From contig NZ_CP048115.1 of assembly GCF_010093045.1 (NCBI RefSeq), positions 3,038,001 to 3,102,000 on the forward strand: 64,000 bases of DNA, read 5' to 3'. How positions within the stretch are numbered: position 1 is the stretch's first letter; each line of letters begins with the position of its first letter. Origin of the DNA: Mucilaginibacter sp. 14171R-50 (GTDB lineage Bacteria; Bacteroidota; Bacteroidia; Sphingobacteriales; Sphingobacteriaceae). Below are positions 9,986-19,096 of the stretch, in pieces. The notes under the pieces are model-generated. The model was not told where the DNA came from and did not search any database. It saw nothing but the letters and a program-made list of their open reading frames with translations. A program made the position numbers and the translations under genes.

Positions 9986-10016
9986 CAAAGCCCGGCATGA
10001 CCGGACTTTGTTATTT
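9986..10016 (+). terminator. terminator after the RHS operon
   Basis: A stem CAAAG-c-CCGG / CCGG-a-CTTTG with loop CATGA (9986-10010) is followed by TTATTT. It lies about 90 bases after the last RHS-operon gene and points to transcription ending here. Confidence 0.6.
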
Positions 10017-10436
10017 ACGCTAGATTAAAGGCATTTGCAAGCGATTCTTTCAAACGCTTTTTTGATAGGCGAATTGGATAAACGTGTATGTTTCGAACTT
10101 CAAACTAATTCCACTAATAGTCCGGTAAAAATCTATGCGTTAAAGTTTAATATCGAAAAAGTTGCGCCTGCTGCCACGCGTTTTTATAACCAACGGTACG
10201 GTATAGGTTACAACCGCATCATACCAATCGCTGTTTTTAAATTTGCATCAGCGATAGTGGAGTATACACCATTATTGTTAAGGCGGGTGCAAGAAGCTTC
10301 AGATCAGCTTTAAGTATGTTAACGTATACTCGTCAATGCTCTGATATTCGGCATCTTTACCGGGTAAATCAATCTTCCCCGGGTATAGAGCGTATTGAAA
10401 ACATGGAACGGCAAATCTGATGATCGAATTTGTATT

Positions 10437-10718
10437 TTATGAAGACCATAGGAGGAATAAGGGTTTGAATAAGGATTTTTTCAGGAGCTTCTTACGCTTA
10501 GCCAAGTGCAATAACGGGAAATAGCCAGTACACAGCGGCTGTTCAAATATCCATAGCTGGGTTTCCTTCAGCTTTAAGGCCGCGGCGATTTTCCGCAGGG
10601 TCGTTAACCGGATGTCCACCAGTCCCTGCTCGATCCGCAATAACTGGTGATGTTCCCTATCGGCAAGCAAGGCCAGTTTGCGGACGCTAAACGCCTGGTC
10701 CGTGCGGGTGGACCTTAT
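10437..10718 (-). pseudogene. truncated XRE helix-turn-helix gene
   Basis: The reading frame contains AFSVRKLALLADREHHQLLRI and then LTTLRKIAAALKLKETQLW, the second to fifth helices of an XRE-family HTH. The first helix and the expected start are missing: upstream the frame meets a TGA after about 16 more codons, and the only start codon inside is TTG at 10670, within the domain. It appears to be a 5'-truncated remnant. The C-terminal 28 residues look unrelated. Confidence 0.5.
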
Positions 10719-10809
10719 TTTTCACTTAGGCTTTTTTGAACGCATCCTCACTAATTCCCATTAGTGAAATATCACCTTGATGGCGCCCTGTTCGAACTCC
10801 CTATCACGT

Positions 10810-11026
10810 TCACCAGATCGGATATTTTTGATTTTTTTCCTCGAGCTTCATCGTACCCGGTGTGGCATAAGTTTTTGGGGTGTACCACAAGAAAACATAC
10901 GAACTGAGCATAAAAAGGATCATTGAACCTGCTATCCAGTACCAGCGGCTTATCAGCATCCTGCCAATTTTAAAATAGTCAATTTCCTGGCTCGGTAATT
11001 TTAACCATATGCTTTATTTCTTCCAT
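10810..11026 (-). pseudogene. remnant of a Wzz/tyrosine-autokinase-type exopolysaccharide gene
   Basis: An ATG at 11026 opens with EEIKHMVKITEPGN and then meets a stop. Shifting by one base restores SQEIDYFKIGRMLISRWYW, followed by a hydrophobic segment and YVFLWYTPKTYATPGTMKL. This is the first transmembrane helix and start of the periplasmic region of Wzz/GumC-type chain-length proteins or polysaccharide tyrosine autokinases. Only about 70 codons remain, so the gene is dead. From 11027 to 11275 no gene was seen. Confidence 0.55.
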
Positions 11027-11275
11027 TATTGCCCCACAGGACTAGTTATTGTTCGTTACAGTGTTCATTTGAACAAGCCAAATAGTTATTTTTGGCTCAT
11101 ATCGTTGCACTAGGCCCCAAAATATATATTTTATTTTAGACTTAAATGGCAGTTTTTGATTGAATATCCTATTAAGCGGGCGGGGGGCAAGCGCCGGGTT
11201 CATCGGCTTTTTCGGCGGGTTCTTTAATGATAAATTGATAACACAGCAACATCACCGCGTGAGTCGATAGCAAGC

Positions 11276-11620
11276 TTAAGAAGCGGGGTGGGCGCTTGTT
11301 AACGGTTCCTTATAAGGAAGTCGAAAACGTTCGTTGTGGAATAGATAGTCCCCCCACTGCCAGACATACCACGGTTTGATGGAAAAAGTGCGGTATAATC
11401 GCCTGTCTTGGGCAGCTTTTGACGGGTGTTGATCTAAAAACCTTTTATACCTAATTTTAATTATTTCATAGTCAAAGCCTTTTCCTCCGGCTTCATCAAT
11501 AACAAAACTATTGTCAAAATTACGATACCTATAATTTTCTTTTAGAATGTAAGCAATAGGTGTGTAGTTTAAGATAAAGAGTATTACAAATGTACCTGCG
11601 ATTATTTTAATGGTTTTCAT
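11276..11620 (-). CDS. small membrane-anchored protein, unknown
   Basis: The 114-residue protein begins with one hydrophobic helix (residues 4-22) and continues as a soluble, aromatic-rich domain (YKRFLDQHP, IKPWYVWQWGDYLF). It lies 6 bases after the lipoprotein gene in the same operon. No family was recognised. If the lipoprotein is an amidase-type effector, this gene would sit where an immunity protein is expected, but that is only inferred from order. Confidence 0.5.
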   Translation of the reverse strand: MKTIKIIAGTFVILFILNYTPIAYILKENYRYRNFDNSFVIDEAGGKGFDYEIIKIRYKRFLDQHPSKAAQDRRLYRTFSIKPWYVWQWGDYLFHNERFRLPYKEPLTSAHPAS

Positions 11621-11626
11621 ATTTGA

Positions 11627-12934
11627 TCATTTACAAGGTCCATGTGTGGGCTGTACCAGGCCCCCATTAGAATCGACGTTTTTATCGGGTATTAGGCTTC
11701 TCAAACTAGTTCCCAACGCTGCTGGCGTCATGCCGGTCTGCCCTAAGCCCATATTACCCGTAGGGTCGGGCAATTTAATCCCTCCAGCCAAACAAGCGTT
11801 GTAAGCAAAGTTGGTGCAGTTATTTGTGAGTATATCATAAATTTCTGGTGGATCGGAAATATAATTCACTATTTTGTTGAACTCTGAAGCGATAATGTTA
11901 TAACTGATGCTGATAGAGTATTTTAAATCACTATTGTCCAATATCCGTGATGGTGCATGCGCTTTGGCTTTGCCGGTTGCGTCCGGGTAAAAGCCAACAA
12001 CCTGCGTGATGGTTTGCCCTTTGTAGGTCTTGGTAAGGCCAATAGCCGTATGGCCGACGGAGTTCGGTCCGATATTAAAGGGCAGACCCGGCGCGGGCTC
12101 TTGTACGAATACCGTGATCGTCATTTTCGACCCCGCATCCGGTAGCGTGCCAAAACAGTCCATATAGGCTTTCGGATCGATCTTGTCACCGTCTTCCCCC
12201 GGCAGGTTTGACATCGGGGGCGGGGCAGGCGCGCTGCTTCCGCCACCACCGGCATAACCGGGGACGCCGCCACCGGAATCCGGCACACCGGGCGGTGTAT
12301 CCGGCCCGACATCGACCGGGGTATACGTACAGATCCGTTCAGAGTATATCACGACCTCACCAGATGAATTGATGTAATTCTGGTCTACCCACTGGCAGTC
12401 TTCTATATATTGTACAAGCTCGGTTTTTAGATTTCGCGTATCGCCCGGCCTTGGTTTTATCGTCCCGATGCGTTTACCCTTTCCAAAGACCAGCCCCCCA
12501 AGGAATCCGCCATCCGTTGTATAATAGAATATACGACCGGTAAAGGTACTGCGCTCAATCTTTTGCTCGCGCTGGTAATGCAGCCCGTCGGGGATGATCT
12601 CGACCAGGTTAGCGGTGATACTTCCGCCAGCGTTACGCCGAAAAACAAGTTTGGTGAAACCCTGGCCGATCTGCTGAAAAACTGGCTGGCCTTTTACCGG
12701 GATGCTTAGGAAAGCGGCCGAATCCGTTGCTTCACTTTGTGCCCCGGACCAGTCGATCAGCATGGCCTTATCTGCACGGTTATTTGCATTGCTTTCCCAC
12801 CAGCTTTTCACCTCTGCAACGGTGAGGTCAACGGGCGGGGGGTGTGACCCGCTCGTCTTTTCTTCGAACCGATCCTTTTGACAGGAAGCCAGCGCTGCCA
12901 AAACAAGGAATAACAAGGCTACTTTCTTTTTCAT
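11627..12934 (-). CDS. lipoprotein with permuted papain-like (amidase-type) C-terminal domain
   Basis: This 435-residue protein has a lipoprotein signal (LAALASC, Cys18). An N-terminal domain of about 200 residues is followed by a proline/glycine linker (about residues 210-240). The C-terminal domain carries GHTAIGLTK and then NNCTNFAYNACLAGG. The order His first, Cys later is that of permuted NlpC/P60 or LRAT-like cysteine amidases. A cell-surface peptidoglycan or lipid amidase role is possible, but which bond it cuts cannot be told. It is co-transcribed with an upstream Crp-like regulator (9-base gap) and a downstream small membrane protein. Confidence 0.55.
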   Translation of the reverse strand: MKKKVALLFLVLAALASCQKDRFEEKTSGSHPPPVDLTVAEVKSWWESNANNRADKAMLIDWSGAQSEATDSAAFLSIPVKGQPVFQQIGQGFTKLVFRRNAGGSITANLVEIIPDGLHYQREQKIERSTFTGRIFYYTTDGGFLGGLVFGKGKRIGTIKPRPGDTRNLKTELVQYIEDCQWVDQNYINSSGEVVIYSERICTYTPVDVGPDTPPGVPDSGGGVPGYAGGGGSSAPAPPPMSNLPGEDGDKIDPKAYMDCFGTLPDAGSKMTITVFVQEPAPGLPFNIGPNSVGHTAIGLTKTYKGQTITQVVGFYPDATGKAKAHAPSRILDNSDLKYSISISYNIIASEFNKIVNYISDPPEIYDILTNNCTNFAYNACLAGGIKLPDPTGNMGLGQTGMTPAALGTSLRSLIPDKNVDSNGGLVQPTHGPCK

Positions 12935-12943
12935 TTTTTTGAT

Positions 12944-13528
12944 TTATGTCAAAACCGTCTTATTTCCACGGACGCGGCTGAGGGTTTCCGGTGTAATGCC
13001 GAGATAGGAGGCCACCTGCCCCAGCGTAGCTTTCTGCGTAATGCCCGGGTGCAACTGCAACAGCTTTTCATACCGCTCCCGGGCGGAGGAGGTGCGGAGC
13101 AGTATCGTCCTCTCTTCAGAAAGCATGTAATACTTTTCGGTTACGAGGCGGCCTGTGAAATTGTATTCCGGGAACTCCGCGTAGATACTTTGCAACTGGT
13201 TCCAGGTCATGGACAGTAATTCGCTGTTTTCCAATAATTCGATATTTTCCTCCGCCGGTTTTTGTGTGTAAAAGCTATAAACCGAGATCATCAGATCGCC
13301 CCGGCCCATAAACCAGGAGGTGCATTCGCGCCCATGCCGGGTCAAATGAAATGCCCTGGCGAAGCCTTCATTGATAAAATATATTTTTCTAGAAACCTCC
13401 CCCGCGCGGAGCAGCAACGTACGCTTTGGCAGGCGTTCTTCTTTAAGCAATTCGCGGAAGCGCTGGTCCAATGCGGATGACAAGGGCGAGATAAAATTGA
13501 GTGTTTGTATAAGCAGTTCTGCATTCAT
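12944..13528 (-). CDS. Crp/Fnr-family transcription regulator
   Basis: The 194-residue protein has a cyclic-nucleotide-binding-like beta barrel (residues about 25-115, with GEVSRKIYFINEGFARAF) and a short C-terminal winged helix (TLGQVASYLGITPETLSRVRG). It lacks the cysteine cluster of FNR. It is the first gene of an operon with the lipoprotein and small membrane protein genes and is divergent from rteC, across a gap of 120 bases. It may respond to an unknown small ligand. Confidence 0.8.
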   Translation of the reverse strand: MNAELLIQTLNFISPLSSALDQRFRELLKEERLPKRTLLLRAGEVSRKIYFINEGFARAFHLTRHGRECTSWFMGRGDLMISVYSFYTQKPAEENIELLENSELLSMTWNQLQSIYAEFPEYNFTGRLVTEKYYMLSEERTILLRTSSARERYEKLLQLHPGITQKATLGQVASYLGITPETLSRVRGNKTVLT

Positions 13529-13648
13529 AAAGCGCTTAGCTTAAGAATTTGACAATCATCAAAACGATGTTCCGGTCAATTAATTTTCTTTGTGATTAAA
13601 CCAATGCTTAATAGTTAACATTTATTTTTAAATTTTATTATCTCAGCC

Positions 13649-14491
13649 ATGATACATAATCAAACATCACAGCGGCTTTTGACGGCCTTGGACAAAATGC
13701 TGGGCCTGCTCAATAAAGAAGATATGCCCGAGCTGGAACGCGTACAGCGATCCATCATTTACTGTAAAAAGGCCCTGAAAATAATCCGGACCTGTGTTTA
13801 TCAAAATGTCTTCGATACCCCGGAAGCGGAAATTTACTTTTTCAAATACACCAAGCCCTTATTTTACAGCAAGTTCATTTACTACGTTAATATTTACAGA
13901 TATCTTATCCAGCGACCTCCCGGCGGCGAGGAAGCTCTGCAGGCCTATGTCAGCTTTCACCTGGCTGAGCTTCAACGTTTTTTTGACAGCAATAAGGCCT
14001 TTTACCAGTATTACCGCTCCGGGAGCGAGCAAATGGACCATAGCTATTTTACCCGGGATGGCTATAAGTTGGCGATGGAACCCGAGGAATTCGAAGAGGA
14101 CGAACACTACTCCACTTCGCACGATTACAAGATATCCAAGATCATGGCCAATGAGAAACTCCAGGCTTATTTCAAATACGAACTCGCCAGGACCGGCCGC
14201 GATGACCTCAGCACTTTAGGGAAACCTTTCCCGTTTAGACACCCTCAATGGACGGCCAGCCAGACCGACGCCGTCGAACTCCTGTATGCCCTCAAAACTG
14301 GCTGCGCCGTCAATAATGGCAACATCGACATCGCCGAACTTGTGGCCATCTGGGAATTTATCTTCCAGATCGAGCTCAAAGAGAGCTATCATAAACTCCT
14401 TGACATCAGCAAACGCAAGAAAGAAATGTTCGTGTTCCTGGTCAGGTTAAGGGACAGCTTGTGGAATTTTATCCGGGAGAAATTTGAGTGA
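13649..14491 (+). CDS. rteC: RteC family regulator of conjugation
   Basis: This 280-residue protein matches RteC across its length. It has the FFKYTKPLFYSKFIYYVNIYRY block, YVSFHLAELQRFFDSNKAFYQYYR, a short MDHSYFTR motif, and the late helix pair AVELLYALKTGCAVNNGNIDIAEL and LLDISKRKKEMFVFLVRLRDSL. In CTnDOT, RteC activates the excision operon. Here it stands directly in front of the transfer operon, which starts 154 bases later, so local control of transfer is likely. The gap 14492-14644 shows no other gene. Confidence 0.85.
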   Translation: MIHNQTSQRLLTALDKMLGLLNKEDMPELERVQRSIIYCKKALKIIRTCVYQNVFDTPEAEIYFFKYTKPLFYSKFIYYVNIYRYLIQRPPGGEEALQAYVSFHLAELQRFFDSNKAFYQYYRSGSEQMDHSYFTRDGYKLAMEPEEFEEDEHYSTSHDYKISKIMANEKLQAYFKYELARTGRDDLSTLGKPFPFRHPQWTASQTDAVELLYALKTGCAVNNGNIDIAELVAIWEFIFQIELKESYHKLLDISKRKKEMFVFLVRLRDSLWNFIREKFE

Positions 14492-14644
14492 TAAGCGCTT
14501 TGCTCCGGAATCGAAGCGTTGAATTTCAGTTCATCTTTATCGCTTTCAGTCCTTTGCTTGAGCAATAATTCACCACCTGCCGCCACATGGTGAAACAAGT
14601 TATTTCGCTCTGTTCACCTTTGCTTTCAACAAATCACAAGCATT

Positions 14645-15127
14645 ATGATACAAATTATTTCCTGGCAGCAATATGTGACTGCCGTTTTCCTTTTCGCTAT
14701 TGCCTGGTACAGCTATGTCGGCCTGCGTTATTACCGCCCGGAGATAGCCGCCCTGCTCAGAATCAAACCTTCGGTTCAGCGCACCATGCCAGCCGTGGCC
14801 GGCAAACTGACCGCCGTGATGGGGCAAGCCAAACCCGAAGCCGACACCGGATTGTATCCGCCCGAAGAACTGCTTTTTTCCGGTAGTGAGCCGGATGATA
14901 TCAGCGACCAGACCCTGCCCAAAGGGCCTTCGGATGACCTGTTGGCCGAAGCCCAGGTGCTGGCAGGCGCCTGCTCTGACAAGACCGAGTTCCTTTCCTT
15001 GTTTAAGCTCCTGCTGTCCAAATACGAGGCATTCGCTGATGAGATCAGCTTGTCTGCGGTCATCAGATCGCTTCAACTCCCATTTGAAATCCAGGCCGAA
15101 GAATGGCCGCAAACTTTTGTAGCATGA
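14645..15127 (+). CDS. single-pass membrane protein at head of transfer operon
   Basis: The 160-residue protein has one N-terminal transmembrane helix (about residues 10-30, YVTAVFLFAIAWYSYVGL) and a cytoplasmic or periplasmic acidic tail. Its stop overlaps the traE start (ATGA). It has no recognised domain. Similar small proteins precede traE in Bacteroidetes ICEs, so a transfer role is likely but unknown. A longer alternative frame starting at 14587 in another phase was not chosen. Confidence 0.6.
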   Translation: MIQIISWQQYVTAVFLFAIAWYSYVGLRYYRPEIAALLRIKPSVQRTMPAVAGKLTAVMGQAKPEADTGLYPPEELLFSGSEPDDISDQTLPKGPSDDLLAEAQVLAGACSDKTEFLSLFKLLLSKYEAFADEISLSAVIRSLQLPFEIQAEEWPQTFVA

Positions 15128-15417
15128 AAAAGATCAAAGTATTCATCGCGTTACTGTTCATCGCAACAGTCTCAATGGCCCAGGACGGCAATGCAGGCAT
15201 CAATGAAGCCACTAACCAGGTCAAAAGTTATTTCGCCACCGGCACCAACCTCATGTATGCCATCGGCGCTATTGTCGGTCTGGTCGGCGCGATCAAGGTC
15301 TATAAAAAGTGGAATGACGGCGAACATGATACCGGTAAAGTCGCCTCCAGCTGGTTCGGCTCCTGCATTTTCCTGGTCGTCGTAGCTACCGTACTCAAAT
15401 CATTCTTCGGCGTATGA
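15124..15417 (+). CDS. traE: TraE, DUF4134 (VirB2-like pilin candidate)
   Basis: The start was set at 15124 (MKKIKVFIALLFI), overlapping the previous stop by 4 bases. The product has 97 residues: a cleavable signal peptide ending near AMAQ, then two hydrophobic helices (LMYAIGAIVGLVGAIKVY and IFLVVVATVLKSFFG) separated by a short charged hairpin with GEHDTGKV. This matches TraE of Bacteroidetes conjugative transposons, thought to supply the small membrane subunit like VirB2. It overlaps traF by ATGA. Confidence 0.9.
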   Translation: MKKIKVFIALLFIATVSMAQDGNAGINEATNQVKSYFATGTNLMYAIGAIVGLVGAIKVYKKWNDGEHDTGKVASSWFGSCIFLVVVATVLKSFFGV

Positions 15418-15722
15418 GTTACCAAATCAATAAAGGCATCAACCGGCCCATTGAGTTCAAGGGGCTGAAAGCGCAATACATTGGCTATTTGGGTGGCGGC
15501 TTAGTCGGCCTGCTTGTCTTGTTCGCCGCACTTTATTTGATTGGCATGGCTGTGTATTTATGTATCCTGATCATCCTGGGCTTAGGCAGCGGACTGTTCT
15601 ACAAAGTATTCTCGTTAAGCCACAAGTATGGTGAACATGGTTGGATGAAACGTCGAGCCAAGCGGTATCTGCCGGATTATTTAAAATTCAAATCAAGGAG
15701 GTTATTTCATGAAAAGCGCTGA
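15414..15722 (+). CDS. traF: TraF, DUF4133 (VirB3-like)
   Basis: The protein has 102 residues: an N-terminal INKGINRPIEFKGLKAQYI segment, two close transmembrane helices (about 25-70) and a basic C-terminal tail. This is the standard arrangement of TraF/DUF4133, a VirB3-like inner-membrane component of the type-B transfer system. It overlaps traE by 4 bases and traG by 14. Confidence 0.9.
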   Translation: MSYQINKGINRPIEFKGLKAQYIGYLGGGLVGLLVLFAALYLIGMAVYLCILIILGLGSGLFYKVFSLSHKYGEHGWMKRRAKRYLPDYLKFKSRRLFHEKR

Positions 15723-18156
15723 ACAAGTTTTCCCGATCTATAAAATCGAGCATGATACGCTCGTATCAATGCAGGGTGAATTGACTATTGCGTTCGAGCT
15801 CACGCTGCCCGAGGTATTTACATTATCGAACGATGAATACCTGGCCTTTCACCAGACCTGGGTTAAAGCCATTAAACTATTACCCCGGAACTGTATATTT
15901 CATAAGCAGGACTGGTTTGTCGAAGATAAGTGCCAGGCTTCTTTCGGCGATAAAACCTTCTTAAGCCATGCCAGTGAACGTTTCTTCCATGAACGGCCGT
16001 TCCTGGCACATCGTTGCCTCGTTATGCTCACCAAACGGCCCGACAATTTTAAAGCGTTGACCAGTGCGGGCAGCAGCCTGCTGCGCAAGCACATCACCCC
16101 TTCACAAACAACTTCCACAGAATTGTTCTGCGATTTCACGGACAGCGCCGGCCAATTCAAACGCATCCTGGAAGACAGCGGGCTGGTCCGTGCCCTCCGC
16201 TTGACCAATGAAGACCTTGCCGGCACGCAGGTAACACCGGGTATCCTTGAACAATACTGTTTTTTGGTTAGTGCTCATGATGAGCCAGTATTAAAGGACA
16301 TTCATTTTAACGATGGCATCAGGATCGGTGACAACCATTGCCAGTTATATACGTTAGCCGAAGCGGAGCACTTGCCTGCATTGGTTGGACCGCGCATCAC
16401 CTACGATCAGTACAGTACCGATAAAACCAAATTCAGCACCGGCTTTGCCACTCCTATCGGTGCCTTACTGAACTGTAATCACATTTATAACCAGTATATA
16501 TTCATTGAAGACAGTGCCAAGACCCTTAAGAAACTGGAAGCCAAAAAGCTGCGCTTGCAATCCCTGTCGGCATACTCCCGCGAAAACGCGATAGGCCGGG
16601 ATGCCACCCACGAGTTCCTGCACGAAGCGATCAGCCAGCAAAGGCTTCCGGTTAAGGCACATTTCAACATTTTGGCCTGGGGCGAACCCAAGGAGATCAA
16701 AAACAAGGTCAGCTCGGCACTCGCCCAACTGGATGCGACACCTAAACAGGAAACCGATGGCGCGCCGCAGATATGGTGGGCGGGCCTGCCCGGCAACAGC
16801 GGCGACTTCCCGATGAATGACACGTTCGACACCTTTGCCGAGCAAGCCTGCTGTTTCTTCAATTTAGAAACTACTTATAAAAGCTCACTATCGCCCTGCG
16901 GCATCCGCCTCGGTGACCGGCTATCAGGCAAGCCGCTGCATGTTGACCTGAGCGATGAGCCGATGAAAAACGGCATCACGACCAACCGAAACAAATTCAT
17001 TCTAGGGCCGTCCGGCAGCGGTAAATCCTTTTTTACCAACCACCTGCTGCGCAGCTATTTCGAGCAGGACGCCCATATTGTTTTGGTCGATGTCGGTCAC
17101 AGCTATGAGGGGCTTTGCGAATTTGTCGGCGGCTATTACTTCACTTACAGCGAAGAAAGTCCCATCAGCTTTAATCCTTTTTATGTGGGTAAAGAGGACG
17201 TACTCGATACCGAAAAGCGTGAAAGTATCAAGGCCATGATCCTGGCGCTTTGGAAAAAAGAGGATGAAGGTGTACAGCGCTCGGAATATATAGCCATTTC
17301 CGATGCGCTATATCACTATTATGAATCCGCACCTGCTTTCCCTTGCTTTAATTCCTTCTATGAATTTTTGAAAGGGACGTTCTACGAAACCATGAAACAA
17401 AGCAAGGTGAAAGACCAGCACTTTGACATCGACAACCTGCTGTTCGTTTTGCGGCCTTATTATAAAGGCGGTGAATACGATTACCTGCTAAATGCCACGA
17501 AGAACCTGGATCTGCTGCACCGTCGTTTTATTGTTTTTGAACTGGATAATATCAAGGATCACCCGATCCTGTTCCCGGTCGTTACGCTCATCATCATGGA
17601 AACCTTCGTTTCTAAGATGAGAAAATTATCGAAGGATATCAGAAAGATGATCCTGATCGAAGAAGCCTGGAAAGCCATTGCCCGTGAAGGTATGGCTGAA
17701 TACATCAAGTACCTGTTCAAGACGGTCCGTAAGTATTTCGGGGAAGCATTGGTCGTTACCCAGGATATCGAAGATATCATCAGTTCACCGGTCGTGAAGC
17801 AAGCCATTATCAATAATAGCGATTGCAAGATCCTGCTCGACCAACGGAAGTATCAAAACGACTTCCCGAAAATTCAACAATTGCTTGGCATCACCGATAA
17901 GGAAACGGCGCTCATCATGAGTATGAACCGTGCTAATGATGAAAGATACCGCTACAAAGAAGTATTCATCAGCCTGAACGGCCAGTTATCGAGGGTTTAC
18001 CGCACGGAAGTTAGCCGGGAAGAATACTGGACCTATACCACAGAATCTGCGGAGAAGGCTAAAGTGAAAGCTTACAAAAAGAAGTATGGCGATATCCGCA
18101 AAGCGATCGCTGTGATCGTTCAGGACGAAAAAGAAACCAAAAACAACCCCGCATGA
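15709..18156 (+). CDS. traG: TraG, VirB4-type conjugation ATPase
   Basis: The 815-residue ATPase powers assembly of the mating channel at the inner membrane. The Walker A loop GPSGSGKS lies near residues 433-440 and the Walker B stretch KMILIEEAW near 645-653. The N-terminal half is the VirB4/TraG accessory domain (FPIYKIEHDTLVSMQGELT). The C-terminal part contains VTQDIEDI and DQRKYQN, typical of the family. The length is normal. An AAGGAGG lies 9 bases before the ATG, a rather strong ribosome site for this phylum. It is followed by ATGA overlap with the next gene. Confidence 0.93.
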   Translation: MKSAEQVFPIYKIEHDTLVSMQGELTIAFELTLPEVFTLSNDEYLAFHQTWVKAIKLLPRNCIFHKQDWFVEDKCQASFGDKTFLSHASERFFHERPFLAHRCLVMLTKRPDNFKALTSAGSSLLRKHITPSQTTSTELFCDFTDSAGQFKRILEDSGLVRALRLTNEDLAGTQVTPGILEQYCFLVSAHDEPVLKDIHFNDGIRIGDNHCQLYTLAEAEHLPALVGPRITYDQYSTDKTKFSTGFATPIGALLNCNHIYNQYIFIEDSAKTLKKLEAKKLRLQSLSAYSRENAIGRDATHEFLHEAISQQRLPVKAHFNILAWGEPKEIKNKVSSALAQLDATPKQETDGAPQIWWAGLPGNSGDFPMNDTFDTFAEQACCFFNLETTYKSSLSPCGIRLGDRLSGKPLHVDLSDEPMKNGITTNRNKFILGPSGSGKSFFTNHLLRSYFEQDAHIVLVDVGHSYEGLCEFVGGYYFTYSEESPISFNPFYVGKEDVLDTEKRESIKAMILALWKKEDEGVQRSEYIAISDALYHYYESAPAFPCFNSFYEFLKGTFYETMKQSKVKDQHFDIDNLLFVLRPYYKGGEYDYLLNATKNLDLLHRRFIVFELDNIKDHPILFPVVTLIIMETFVSKMRKLSKDIRKMILIEEAWKAIAREGMAEYIKYLFKTVRKYFGEALVVTQDIEDIISSPVVKQAIINNSDCKILLDQRKYQNDFPKIQQLLGITDKETALIMSMNRANDERYRYKEVFISLNGQLSRVYRTEVSREEYWTYTTESAEKAKVKAYKKKYGDIRKAIAVIVQDEKETKNNPA

Positions 18157-18449
18157 AAAAGATCATTTTTATCGCGCTGCTCTTTGCAGCCTGCAAAGCG
18201 AGCACGAATCACGATGGCACTTACGTCAGCCATAACGAGGGCCAGTTTTCTATAGCTGATGATACGCTGATTATTGATGACACTGTAGTTATTAACCATA
18301 CCGGCTACCAAAAGATCAGGAATGGTCAAACCTTAAGAAAAGCGTTCAAAAGCCGTAAATGGATACTAAATAGTCCTGACGCATCGCCAATGCAGATCAA
18401 GGGCGATCAAATCCAGATCGGCAACACTACTTATCATAAACTGCCATGA
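18153..18449 (+). CDS. small lipoprotein inserted between traG and traI
   Basis: A 98-residue protein with a lipoprotein signal (IALLFAACKAS, Cys14) and a small beta-rich domain. It overlaps both traG and the next gene by 4 bases, so it is translated with them. CTnDOT-type operons have other genes at this position. A role as an entry-exclusion or channel-associated lipoprotein (TrbK-like in position) is possible; no homologous family was recognised. Confidence 0.6.
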   Translation: MKKIIFIALLFAACKASTNHDGTYVSHNEGQFSIADDTLIIDDTVVINHTGYQKIRNGQTLRKAFKSRKWILNSPDASPMQIKGDQIQIGNTTYHKLP

Positions 18450-19096
18450 AAAAACTAATTGTCATTATCCTGCTGTTGTTTGCAACCCGCACCCAGGCGC
18501 AATACCAGATCGTCACCTCGCTGGTTAAAAAAGTGATCAAGGCTATCGACCTGAAGGTGCAGCGGATGCAGAACGAAACCATCTGGCTGCAAAACGCGCA
18601 GAAGAACATCGAGAACGAACAGTCCAAGTTCCGCCTGACCGAGATCTCCAACTGGTCGGAAAAGCAAAATGCACTCTATAGGGACTATTATGACGAGCTA
18701 TGGAAAGTAAAATCCACCGTCGCTTATTACCAGCGCATCAAGGACCTGACCGTAAAACAAATAGCCATGGTGGGCGAATACCAAAGGGCCTGGAAGCTAT
18801 TCCAATCCGATGAGCACTTTCAGCCCGATGAAATTATCCAAATGCAAAGGGTTTACGTGGGCATTCTGGATGCCAGCGCTAAAAATATCGATCAGATTAT
18901 GCTCGTCATTAATCCGGGAAAAACCCAAATGACTGATCAGCAAAGACTGGAGGCCATCAACAAGGCCGGGGACCGGCTGGACGAGAATTACAGCGACCTA
19001 AAACAATACAATACCCAAAATATGATCCTGAGCCTGCACCGCAGCAAGGATCTGAATGAACTACAAACGATCAAAAATTATTATGGATTGCATTAA
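18446..19096 (+). CDS. traI: TraI-like conjugal transfer protein (VirB5-like), copy 1
   Basis: The 216-residue exported protein begins with a signal peptide ending near TQAQ and is otherwise alpha-helical. It contains QMTDQQRLEAINKAGDRLDE and ends in LSLHRSKDLNELQTIKNYYG. These are the patterns of TraI/DUF4141-like proteins in Bacteroidetes ICEs, which hold the VirB5 place in the channel tip or periplasm. Copies 2 and 3 follow directly. It overlaps the lipoprotein by ATGA and copy 2 by 14 bases. Confidence 0.75.
   Translation: MKKLIVIILLLFATRTQAQYQIVTSLVKKVIKAIDLKVQRMQNETIWLQNAQKNIENEQSKFRLTEISNWSEKQNALYRDYYDELWKVKSTVAYYQRIKDLTVKQIAMVGEYQRAWKLFQSDEHFQPDEIIQMQRVYVGILDASAKNIDQIMLVINPGKTQMTDQQRLEAINKAGDRLDENYSDLKQYNTQNMILSLHRSKDLNELQTIKNYYGLH

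Noticed and set aside
10035..10313. 92-codon plus-strand frame after the RHS terminator
   Set aside because: No domain, no signal peptide and no recognisable relative; it is isolated and AT-rich. It may be a remnant of an old immunity gene but this cannot be supported.
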